Assembly (NCBI RefSeq): GCF_003970795.1
Contig: NZ_RWKW01000030.1
Location: forward strand, 35,605 to 99,604
DNA length: 64,000 nucleotides
Origin: Aquibium carbonis
Lineage (GTDB): Bacteria; Pseudomonadota; Alphaproteobacteria; Rhizobiales; Rhizobiaceae
Direction of reading: 5' to 3'
Part shown: positions 56,984-64,000 of the stretch, piece after piece
Position numbering within the stretch: position 1 is the first letter of the stretch
Layout of the letters: every line of letters starts with the position of its first letter
Position numbers and translations under genes: made by a program
Notes under the pieces: model-generated
Told to the model about the DNA's origin: nothing
The model's database searches: none
What the model saw: only the letters and a program-made list of their open reading frames with translations

Positions 56984-57994
56984 ATGAAATCGACCATTCT
57001 CAGAGGCCTGGCGCTCGCGCTTGGCACGTGCGTGTTTGCCGGCTCGGCCATGGCCGAGTTCAAGGACCGCACGATCCGCATTTCCAATGGTGTCGCCGAG
57101 ACCCATCCCGTCGGAAGCGGCGTGACGGCCATGAAGGAGTGCCTCACCGAAAAATCGGGCGGCAAGATGAAGGTGAACGCGTTCTGGAGCGGCGCGCTCG
57201 GCGGCGATCTCGACGCCACCCAGGCGCTGCGTTCAGGCACCCAGGAAATGGTGGTCACGTCCAGCTCGCCCCTCGTCGGCATCCTGCCGGCGCTCGGCGT
57301 GTTCGACCTGCCGTTTCTCTTCGCCGACGAGACCGAGGCCGACACCATCCTCGACGGCGATTTCGGCGCCTATGTTTCCGACATGATGCCGGGCGTCGGC
57401 CTCATCAACCTGGCCTATTGGGAGAACGGCTTTCGCAATCTGACCAATTCGCAGCGCCCCGTCGCCGGTGTCGACGACATCAAGGGTCTGAAGGTTCGGG
57501 TGATGCAGAACAACATCTTCCTGGACTCCTTCCTCAACCTGGGCGCAAACGCGGTGCCGATGTCGTTCGGCGAGGTCTTCACTGCGCTCGAGACCGGCGC
57601 CATCGACGGCCAGGAGAATCCCGTCGTGACGATCGACACGTCGAAGTTCTCGGAGGTGCAGAAGCACCTGACGATGTCGCGCCACGCCTACACGCCGTTC
57701 ATGGTGCTCTACTCCAAGCCGCTCTGGGACCAGCTGTCGGCGGACGAGCAGGCGGCCCTGCAGGAATGCGCGATCGTCGGCCGTGACGCGCAGCGCAAGG
57801 CCAGCCGCGATCTCGGCGCCCAGTCGCTCGAGAACGTCAAGGCAGCCGGCATGGAGGTGGTGGACCTGACCCCCGAGGCCCAGGCCGCGATGCGCGAGGC
57901 GGTCGCCCCGGTCTACGAGAAGCATGCGGCGACGATCGGTCAGGAAGTCGTCGACAAGATGATGGCCGAACTGAAGAAGATGCGCGGCGAGTAG
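56984..57994 (+). CDS. dctP: TRAP transporter substrate-binding protein (DctP)
   Basis: 336 residues. Signal peptide MKSTILRGLALALGTCVFAG then SAMA. DctP fold with the carboxylate-binding arginine in GLKVRVMQN and the family motif PMSFGEVFTALETGAIDGQE. The ATG follows AGGGAGGAAT. The ligand is a carboxylate, most likely a sugar acid given the enolase downstream. Confidence 0.95.
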   Translation: MKSTILRGLALALGTCVFAGSAMAEFKDRTIRISNGVAETHPVGSGVTAMKECLTEKSGGKMKVNAFWSGALGGDLDATQALRSGTQEMVVTSSSPLVGILPALGVFDLPFLFADETEADTILDGDFGAYVSDMMPGVGLINLAYWENGFRNLTNSQRPVAGVDDIKGLKVRVMQNNIFLDSFLNLGANAVPMSFGEVFTALETGAIDGQENPVVTIDTSKFSEVQKHLTMSRHAYTPFMVLYSKPLWDQLSADEQAALQECAIVGRDAQRKASRDLGAQSLENVKAAGMEVVDLTPEAQAAMREAVAPVYEKHAATIGQEVVDKMMAELKKMRGE

Positions 57995-58006
57995 CAACGG
58001 TTAGGC

Positions 58007-58067
58007 GCGGAAGGCGGCAACGGCTTCCGCACCCCTCACCCGGCCGATCAATGCGACGGCCGGGTGA
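58007..58067 (+). other. Two consecutive hairpins between dctP and the enolase gene
   Basis: GCGGAAG (58007-58013) pairs with CTTCCGC (58024-58030). TCACCCGGCCG (58036-58046) pairs perfectly with CGGCCGGGTGA (58057-58067) across a 10-base loop. No T-tract follows, so these are more likely processing or stabilising structures than a terminator. The second hides the GTG at 58064, arguing against that codon as the enolase start. Confidence 0.5.
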
Positions 58068-58093
58068 CGAAATTCCCCTGCAGGCATGAAGTC

Positions 58094-59293
58094 TTGAAGA
58101 TCACATCCCTCGAAACCATCCGACTGGCCGAGTTCGCCAACCTGGTCTGGGTGCGGCTGCACACAGACGAGGGTCTGGTCGGCCTTGGCGAAACCTTCAT
58201 GGGCGCCGCCGCCGTCGAGGCCTATCTGCACGAAACCGTGGCGCCGAAGATCATCGGCCGCGACCCGATGCAGATCGAAGCGATCAACCGCGACCTCATC
58301 GGGTATCTGGGGTGGCGCGGCGCAGGTGTAGAGACACGCGGCAATTCGGCGGTCGACATCGCGCTATGGGACCTGTTCGGCAAGGCCCTGGGCGTGCCGG
58401 TCTCGGTGGCGCTCGGCGGGCGCAGCCGCGAGAGTGTCCGCACCTACAACACCTGCGCGGGCTATCGTTACGTGCGCGATGCTCGTGCGCAGGCCGTCGC
58501 GAACTGGGGCGTCGGCCAGAGCCAGGGCCCCTACGAGGATCTCGGGGCCTTTCTCAATTCGGCGGACGAGCTTGCCCACTCGCTGCTGGAACAGGGCATC
58601 ACCGGCATGAAGATCTGGCCGTTCGACATCGCCGCCGAGCGCACCGGCGGGCTCGACATTTCGCCGGACGAACTGCGCACCGCCCTGAAACCCTTCGAGA
58701 AGATCCGCAAGGCCGTCGGCGACAGGATGGACATCATGGTCGAGTTTCACTCGCTGTGGAAACTGCCGGCCGCCCAGCGCATCGCGGGCGCGCTCGCCGA
58801 GTTCGACACCTACTGGCACGAGGATCCCGTGCGCATGGACTCGCTGGAAACGCTCAAGGCCTACGCGCCGCATTCGCGCGCCATGATCTGCGCTTCCGAG
58901 ACGCTGGCCTATCCGCACGCCTTTCGCGACTATCTCGCGACCGGAGTGGCGGGTGTGGCGATGCTCGACCTGTCCTGGTGCGGCGGCTTGTCCGAGGCCC
59001 GCAAGATCGCCGGCTTGGCCGAGGCGCACCACATTCCCGTCGCGCCGCACGACTGCACCGGCCCGGTGGTCTTCATGGCTTCGTGCCATTTTTCGCTTCA
59101 TGCCCGGAACACCCTGATTCAGGAATCCGTCAGAGCCTTCTACACCGGCTGGTACCGGGAACTCGTGACCGAACTCCCGGTCGTGGCGGCGGGCGAGATC
59201 ACGATTGGGGAGGCGCCGGGGCTGGGCATCGACCTGCTTCCCGACGTCGACCGGCGCGCGGACGCGATCGTCAGGACGAGCGGAGCACGATGA
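58094..59293 (+). CDS. Mandelate racemase-type enolase superfamily protein (sugar-acid dehydratase-like)
   Basis: 399 residues from a TTG (MKITSLETIRLAEF); an in-frame GTG at 58064 lies in a hairpin. Metal ligands E217, E243 and E269 are 26 apart as in mandelate racemase. The Asp-His dyad D292/H319 also has racemase spacing. The KxK motif is K173-I-W175, as in several acid-sugar dehydratases, so dehydration of an aldonate or uronate is more likely than racemisation. Preceded by dctP and overlapping the EamA gene (ATGA). Confidence 0.88.
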   Translation: MKITSLETIRLAEFANLVWVRLHTDEGLVGLGETFMGAAAVEAYLHETVAPKIIGRDPMQIEAINRDLIGYLGWRGAGVETRGNSAVDIALWDLFGKALGVPVSVALGGRSRESVRTYNTCAGYRYVRDARAQAVANWGVGQSQGPYEDLGAFLNSADELAHSLLEQGITGMKIWPFDIAAERTGGLDISPDELRTALKPFEKIRKAVGDRMDIMVEFHSLWKLPAAQRIAGALAEFDTYWHEDPVRMDSLETLKAYAPHSRAMICASETLAYPHAFRDYLATGVAGVAMLDLSWCGGLSEARKIAGLAEAHHIPVAPHDCTGPVVFMASCHFSLHARNTLIQESVRAFYTGWYRELVTELPVVAAGEITIGEAPGLGIDLLPDVDRRADAIVRTSGAR

Positions 59294-60189
59294 GTTCAGA
59301 ACCGGCAACCAGCGGAACCGGGAGCGTCCCCGGGTCCAGCAGCACGTCGATCGGCATCGCGATCATGCTGCTGGCCATGTTCATGTTCACGCTGAACGAC
59401 GTGATGGGCAAATGGCTCGTGGCCACCTATTCGGTCGGACAGGTGCTGCTGATCCGCAGCGCCGCCGCGATGCTCGTGCTGCTGCCTTTCCTGTGGCGCG
59501 ACGGGCTGAAGCCCCTGATCGTCGTCGAGCGGCCGGGCATGCAGGTCCTTCGCGTGCTGCTGTCGTCGGCGGAGGTGTATTGCTTCTATTTCGCCGTCAT
59601 CACCCTCCCCCTGGCCGACGTGATGACCTACTGGCTCGCAGCGCCGATCTATGTCGCGGCGATGTCGCCCTTCCTGCTCGGCGAGCGGGTCGGATGGCGG
59701 CGCTGGGTGGCGATCATGGTGGGCTTCGTCGGCGTCGTCGTCGCGCTCGAACCATCCGCGGCAAGCCTCACGGCGCCCGCCCTGGTCTCCATCGCCGGCT
59801 CGTTCTGCTTCGCCTTCATGATGCTGTCCGGCCGCGCACTGCGCGGCACGCCGGGCAGGACGCTGGTGTTCTGGCAGATCGTCGGCGCGGGCCTGTTCGG
59901 CATCGTCACCGCGCCCTTCGGCTGGGTGACGCCGAACGCCTTCGACCTGTCGCTTCTGGCCCTGCTCGGCGTGGTCGCCATGCTCGCCCATGTCTGCGTC
60001 AACCGGGCGCTCAAGCTCGCCGACGCTTCCGTCGTGGCGCCCTTTCAGTACACGCTGCTCTTCTGGGCGGTCATCTTCGGTTTCATCGTCTTTGGCGACG
60101 TCCCGCGTCCAGCCATGCTGGTCGGCGCGGCGATCATCGTGGCGGCGGGCTTGTTCATTCTCGCGCGCGAGCGGGCCACCGGCCGATAG
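59290..60189 (+). CDS. EamA/DMT family permease
   Basis: 299 residues with ten predicted helices in two EamA halves (FMFTLNDVMGKWLVATYSVG; LPLADVMTYWLAAPIYVAAM; SFCFAFMMLSGRALRGTP; ADASVVAPFQYTLLFWAVIF). Drug/metabolite transporter family. The ATG overlaps the enolase stop and follows GGAGCACG. It may export the product or a by-product of the enolase, or take in a related solute. Confidence 0.9.
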   Translation: MSSEPATSGTGSVPGSSSTSIGIAIMLLAMFMFTLNDVMGKWLVATYSVGQVLLIRSAAAMLVLLPFLWRDGLKPLIVVERPGMQVLRVLLSSAEVYCFYFAVITLPLADVMTYWLAAPIYVAAMSPFLLGERVGWRRWVAIMVGFVGVVVALEPSAASLTAPALVSIAGSFCFAFMMLSGRALRGTPGRTLVFWQIVGAGLFGIVTAPFGWVTPNAFDLSLLALLGVVAMLAHVCVNRALKLADASVVAPFQYTLLFWAVIFGFIVFGDVPRPAMLVGAAIIVAAGLFILARERATGR

Positions 60190-60219
60190 TCCGCTTCGCC
60201 CGGCGGAGTTCCTGCGTCC

Positions 60220-60816
60220 TCACCCGAACAGATCGACCACATGGCGGTGGACGCTGCGAAAGGCGTCGCGCGCGCCGGCAACCACGCGATGCTCGTCTTC
60301 GGCCGCGACATCGGCAGCGTCGAGTGCAGCGACGAATGTCTTCCAGTGCCTTCCGCGCCCTTCCGGCGCCGCCGCCAGGTGGCGCGCGCCGAACGTCTCC
60401 GACAGGCCGAGGGTGGCCGCCTCCTTGAGCAGGAATGCGGCGCCGAGGCTGGAGCCTTCCGCCACATAGAGCCAGCCGAGGCCGGTCGCGACGTCGACCG
60501 GTCCATGCGCGGCGTCCTCGGCAGGCGGCACGCCAAGACCGAGGTCGAGGCGGTCCCTGGCGATCAGGTCGAAGCGTTGCCGGCTCTCCAGACCGGGGAT
60601 CAGCGCCCGCAGCGCAGGATCTCGATAGAAGAGTGCGAGTTCTCGGTGGAACCGCAACTGGACGTCAAGCAGCCGCCCGTAGGCCTCGCGGCTGGCAAAG
60701 GGCTGTCGCCGCAGGATGGTCCGGTCCAGTCGCTCGTGCGTCGCCTGCGTCGCGGCTTTCAGGCGTCCGGCGCGCCCGATGAGCCCGGACTTCGAAACCA
60801 GCGCCTCGACATCCAT
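60220..60816 (-). CDS. Biliverdin-producing heme oxygenase
   Basis: 198 residues of the helical heme oxygenase family. The proximal heme histidine is H27 in LKAATQATHERLD, and the distal-side helix glycines are in LGWLYVAEGSSLGAAFL. It opens heme to biliverdin, iron and CO, either for iron supply or for phytochrome chromophore. No phytochrome or heme-uptake gene is adjacent. Start: ATG at 60816 with AAGGGG eight bases upstream; a GTG at 60825 is also possible. Confidence 0.8.
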   Translation of the reverse strand: MDVEALVSKSGLIGRAGRLKAATQATHERLDRTILRRQPFASREAYGRLLDVQLRFHRELALFYRDPALRALIPGLESRQRFDLIARDRLDLGLGVPPAEDAAHGPVDVATGLGWLYVAEGSSLGAAFLLKEAATLGLSETFGARHLAAAPEGRGRHWKTFVAALDAADVAAEDEHRVVAGARDAFRSVHRHVVDLFG

Positions 60817-60961
60817 CTGTTCCACCCCTTCGCGGACCTCGCGCCCCTGCCGCGGCCGGCGCGACCGGACACGCGTGATATCGCGCGTGCACCGATTGGT
60901 AAGCCGAGGACGAGCGGATGGAAACCGGAATCGCGCTAAGAGACGGCTGCCCCTGACGTGA

Positions 60962-61969
60962 CTATCGCTCGAAATAGCCGAGGATGCGCTCGACCTCGTC
61001 GCGATCGCCCATGGTGACCCCCACGCGCTGGTGGAGGGCGTGCGGCTGGATGTCGAGGATCGTGTGGTCCTCTTCCATCGCCAGGCCCCCGGCCTGCTCG
61101 ATCAGGAAGCCCATCGGATTCGCTTCATACATCAGCCGAAGCTTGCCCGCCGCGTTGGGGTTGCGGCTGTCCCATGGATACATGAACACGCCGCCACGCT
61201 TCAGGATGCGGTGGATGTCTGCCACCATCGACCCCGTCCAGCGCATGCCGTAGTCCCGCCCGAGCGGGCCGTCCTTGCCGGCCATGCAATCGTCGATGTA
61301 GCGACGGACCGGCTCCGACCAGTGGCGCCGGTTCGACATGTTGATCGCGAACTCGCGCGAGCCGGAGGGAATCCGCAGGTTTTCGCCCGTCAGTTCCCAT
61401 GCCCCCATGCCTCGATCGAGCGTGAACTCGTAGACGCCCGTGCCGACCGACAGAACCAGCAGCGTCTGCGGGCCATAGAGCGCATAGCCCGCCGCCACCT
61501 GCCGGCGCCCCGGCAGCAGGAAGTCGGCCTCCGTCGGTTCGCGGCCGGAGATGTCGCACGGTGCCTCGACCACCGAGAAGATGGTGCCCACCGACAGTGC
61601 GACATCGACGTTGCTCGACCCGTCGATAGGATCGAACATCATCAGATACTCGCCCATCGGGTAGCGGTTGGGCACGGGATGGATGGTGTGCATTTCCTCG
61701 GATGCCATCGCGGCCAGGTGGCCGCCCCACTCGTTGGCCTCCAGGAGGATTTCATTGGCCATCACGTCGAGCCGCTTCTGTGCCTCGCCCTGGATGTTGA
61801 TGGCGCCCGCATCGCCCAGCAGGCCTTCGGTGCCCGCCTGGTTCACGGTGTAGCCGATCCGCTTGCAGGCCCGCGCCACGACCTCGAGCAGAAGCCGCAG
61901 CTCGGCAGGAAAGGCGTTATGCGTGCGCTGCTGCTCGACGAGGAACTGCGTGAGGCTCTTTCTGGACAT
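60962..61969 (-). CDS. fbp: Fructose-1,6-bisphosphatase class I
   Basis: 335 residues; gluconeogenic/Calvin-cycle phosphatase. Metal and phosphate motifs are visible: [24 protein letters not shown] and [16 protein letters not shown] with the C-terminal GDRDEVERI. The ATG at 61969 follows GAGAAGAGA. Single gene here, with no Calvin-cycle neighbours, so a gluconeogenic role is most likely. Confidence 0.95.
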   Translation of the reverse strand: MSRKSLTQFLVEQQRTHNAFPAELRLLLEVVARACKRIGYTVNQAGTEGLLGDAGAINIQGEAQKRLDVMANEILLEANEWGGHLAAMASEEMHTIHPVPNRYPMGEYLMMFDPIDGSSNVDVALSVGTIFSVVEAPCDISGREPTEADFLLPGRRQVAAGYALYGPQTLLVLSVGTGVYEFTLDRGMGAWELTGENLRIPSGSREFAINMSNRRHWSEPVRRYIDDCMAGKDGPLGRDYGMRWTGSMVADIHRILKRGGVFMYPWDSRNPNAAGKLRLMYEANPMGFLIEQAGGLAMEEDHTILDIQPHALHQRVGVTMGDRDEVERILGYFER

Positions 61970-62231
61970 GTCTCTTCTCGACTCGAGGCAGTTTGGATGC
62001 GATGGGCGACGGCACCCGCCAGGGTTACCGCCAGCTTCGACCTGTTTGCCCGGCGCTGCCGCCGCCGTAAAGGGCCTTGCCGGCCCAGGCCACGCCACGC
62101 GTCGTCCCGACACGGCGAAACGTGACGGCCGATCGCAACGACCCGCCCGCGTCGATCGTTGATGGCTATGCTCCCCTGCCTTCCAGAACACAGCCCGGCC
62201 ATCCTGGCGCAACCATGAACGAGATCTGAAT

Positions 62232-63824
62232 TTGAGCCGATACCTGCCGTTTGCCTCCGTCCTCCTGCTCACCGCCGTCCTTCTCCTGGCAGGCCATCTC
62301 GGGTCTCCACGCTTCTGGTGGCCGCTCGTCCTCCTCGTCCCGCTGGCCGGCGTCGGGATCTGGAATTTGGCGCAGCCGACGCACTCCATCATGCGTCTCT
62401 ATCCGCTGAGCGCGCACGTCCGCTGGTTCTTCGAGTGGCTTCGCCCCTATATGCGCGAATACCTGCTCGACAGCGATCACGAGGGTCGCCCCTTCACGCA
62501 TTCGCAGCGGCGTCTGGTCTACCAGCGGTCGAAGGACATCGAAGGCGTGAAGTCTTTCGGCGCCGACGTCGACATGTACGAACCGGGCTTCGAGTGGATC
62601 AACCATTCGCTCCACGCGGTCGACGATAGCCCGCGCGACCATCGAGTTCTCGTCGGCGGCGCCGACTGCCAGCGCCCCTACGAAGCTTCGGTCCTCAACA
62701 TCTCCGCCATGAGCTTCGGCTCGCTCAGCGGACGGGCCATCGAGGCGCTCAATCTGGGTGCCAAGCTCGGAAACTTCTACCACGACACCGGTGAAGGCGG
62801 GATCTCGAGACATCATCACAGCCATGGCGGCGACCTCGTGTGGGAGATCGGGACGGGTTATTTCGGCTGCCGCACCCGCGACGGCCGCTTCGACGCGGCG
62901 GCCTTCGCCGACAGGGCCGCACACGACCAGGTCAGGATGATCGAGATCAAGCTGAGCCAGGGGGCGAAGCCCGGCAAGGGCGGCATGCTGCCGGGTTCCA
63001 AGGTCTCGCGCGAGATCGCCGAGGCCAGGGGCGTGGACATGGGCCGGGACGTCCTGTCGCCGGCACGCCATTCCGCCTTCTCCACGCCGCTGGAGATGAT
63101 GGAGTGGATAGCCGAACTGCGCAGGCTGTCGGGCGGCAAGCCGGTCGGCTTCAAGCTCTGCATCGGCCATCGCTGGGAGTTCCTCGGCCTCGTTAAGGCC
63201 ATGCTCCAGACCGGCACGACGCCCGACTTCATCGTCGTGGACGGCGCAGAAGGCGGCACGGGCGCGGCGCCTGCCGAACTGTCGAACCATGTCGGGACAC
63301 CGTTGCGCGAGGCCTTGATCTTCACCCAGAACGCCCTGGTCGGGACGGGCCTGCGGGACCGGGTCCGGGTGGCTGCGGCCGGGAAGATCTTCGATGGTCA
63401 CACCATGGCGGCAAGTCTGTCGTTGGGCGCCGACTGGTGCAATTCCGGACGCGCCTTCATGTTCGCGCTCGGATGCGTGCAGACGAAAAAATGCCAGACC
63501 GACCGATGCCCCACCGGGGTCGCCACCCAGGATCGCCTTCGGCAGAGCGGTCTCGTGGTGTCGGACAAGGGTCCGCGCGTCGCGAATTTTCACCGCAACA
63601 CCGTGGCCGCCCTGTCGCAATATGTCGCCGCGGCCGGGCTGCGGAGCCCTTCGGAACTGCGGCCGCACCATCTTCGCATCCGCGTCGGCGAGACCGAGGT
63701 CCACTCCGCCGACCGGGTCTACGAGTTCCTCGAGCCGGGCGCCCTCATCGACGCGCCGGAAGACACGCCCTACGATCGCTGGTGGGCAATGGCCGACGCA
63801 TCGAGCTTCCTGCCTCGAAGCTGA
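62232..63824 (+). CDS. Membrane-anchored FMN-binding glutamate-synthase-like protein
   Basis: 530 residues. Two N-terminal helices ([20 protein letters not shown] and [17 protein letters not shown]) anchor a GltB-type FMN barrel. Visible are [19 protein letters not shown], the FMN loop [14 protein letters not shown] and the 3Fe-4S cysteines C-x5-C-x4-C in [12 protein letters not shown]. No glutaminase domain is present, so it is not a full glutamate synthase; the role of these stand-alone proteins is unclear. Start: TTG at 62232 (MSRYLP); no ATG upstream in frame. Confidence 0.9.
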   Translation: MSRYLPFASVLLLTAVLLLAGHLGSPRFWWPLVLLVPLAGVGIWNLAQPTHSIMRLYPLSAHVRWFFEWLRPYMREYLLDSDHEGRPFTHSQRRLVYQRSKDIEGVKSFGADVDMYEPGFEWINHSLHAVDDSPRDHRVLVGGADCQRPYEASVLNISAMSFGSLSGRAIEALNLGAKLGNFYHDTGEGGISRHHHSHGGDLVWEIGTGYFGCRTRDGRFDAAAFADRAAHDQVRMIEIKLSQGAKPGKGGMLPGSKVSREIAEARGVDMGRDVLSPARHSAFSTPLEMMEWIAELRRLSGGKPVGFKLCIGHRWEFLGLVKAMLQTGTTPDFIVVDGAEGGTGAAPAELSNHVGTPLREALIFTQNALVGTGLRDRVRVAAAGKIFDGHTMAASLSLGADWCNSGRAFMFALGCVQTKKCQTDRCPTGVATQDRLRQSGLVVSDKGPRVANFHRNTVAALSQYVAAAGLRSPSELRPHHLRIRVGETEVHSADRVYEFLEPGALIDAPEDTPYDRWWAMADASSFLPRS

Positions 63825-64000
63825 CGGTCGCTCGGAGCCGCATGGCGCATCCCCTGCCCCCCGATCGCTCCCGCAAACCGCGGCGGAGAGGTTTGCGCTA
63901 ATGCGTGTCGCGTCCAATACGGTTCATTCTGCCGGGGATGGTTTGGGACAAGGTCGAGGTCTTCGTCGATCGTCGGGCTGGTGGCCCGGCGGAGACGAAG

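Noticed and set aside
58064..58066. GTG as start of the enolase gene
   Set aside because: It lies in the right arm of an 11-bp hairpin and adds ten residues not expected in the family; TTG at 58094 matches the usual N-terminus.
63825..64000. Gene or RNA at the right edge
   Set aside because: No frame with a plausible start and family match and no recognisable RNA structure in the 176 bases available.

Overview
The window is a GC-rich alphaproteobacterial chromosome segment. GcrA, a PodJ-type polarity protein with Sel1 repeats, class I lysyl-tRNA synthetase, GANTC (CcrM-type) sites and the TauE/SafE-TIGR02186 gene pair point to Hyphomicrobiales (Rhizobiales). Gene content is closest to what I know of Phyllobacteriaceae/Mesorhizobium-like genomes, but family placement is an inference. 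I saw no tRNA, rRNA, CRISPR array, transposase or prophage. Gene density is high, with many ATGA overlaps and convergent ends that overlap.

Layout. 1-5.4 kb is housekeeping: the 5' end of hslO, argF-argD, the cell-cycle regulator gcrA with GANTC sites in its upstream region, phoU and phoR. ppk2 is divergent from phoR, so polyphosphate synthesis sits beside phosphate sensing. 5.4-15.5 kb is mixed: a membrane glycosyltransferase with a GspE-N-like head, a solute-binding protein, a sterol-desaturase-like hydroxylase, a TerB-like protein, lysK, an S24 repressor coupled to a degenerate nuclease-like exported protein, an HCCA-isomerase-like protein and a thioesterase. 15.8-23.8 kb is a fatty-acid beta-oxidation locus: fadJ-like multifunctional enzyme, thiolase, OsmC, two acyl-CoA dehydrogenases and a MerR regulator. 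A 24-bp palindrome lies between the regulator gene and the first dehydrogenase gene. Two GC-rich inverted-repeat elements occur in this stretch.

24.3-36.5 kb holds podJ, the TauE/SafE-TIGR02186-DUF3429 run, pdeM with the Lhr-like helicase, a short RHS-repeat remnant, an unrecognised exported protein and a TPR methyltransferase. 36.8-44.7 kb is the most striking block: a ~1,556-residue autotransporter whose passenger is about 34 alternating short and long solenoid rungs. It is followed in the same direction by a processive membrane GT2 synthase with a large helical insertion, then a Sel1 lipoprotein. Together they look like a surface adhesin and glycan assembly unit.

44.8-52.9 kb looks like a small-molecule catabolic island: ACMSD-type amidohydrolase, Rieske oxygenase, LysR regulator, M29/NicX-like metalloprotein, creatininase-family amidohydrolase, GST and a polar amino-acid-type ABC importer. 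After an AI-2E-family permease, 54.4-60.2 kb is a sugar-acid cassette: FadR-family regulator that appears leaderless and has its operator over the -10 element, TRAP transporter, mandelate-racemase-type enolase and EamA permease. The window closes with heme oxygenase, class I fructose-1,6-bisphosphatase and an FMN glutamate-synthase-like membrane protein.
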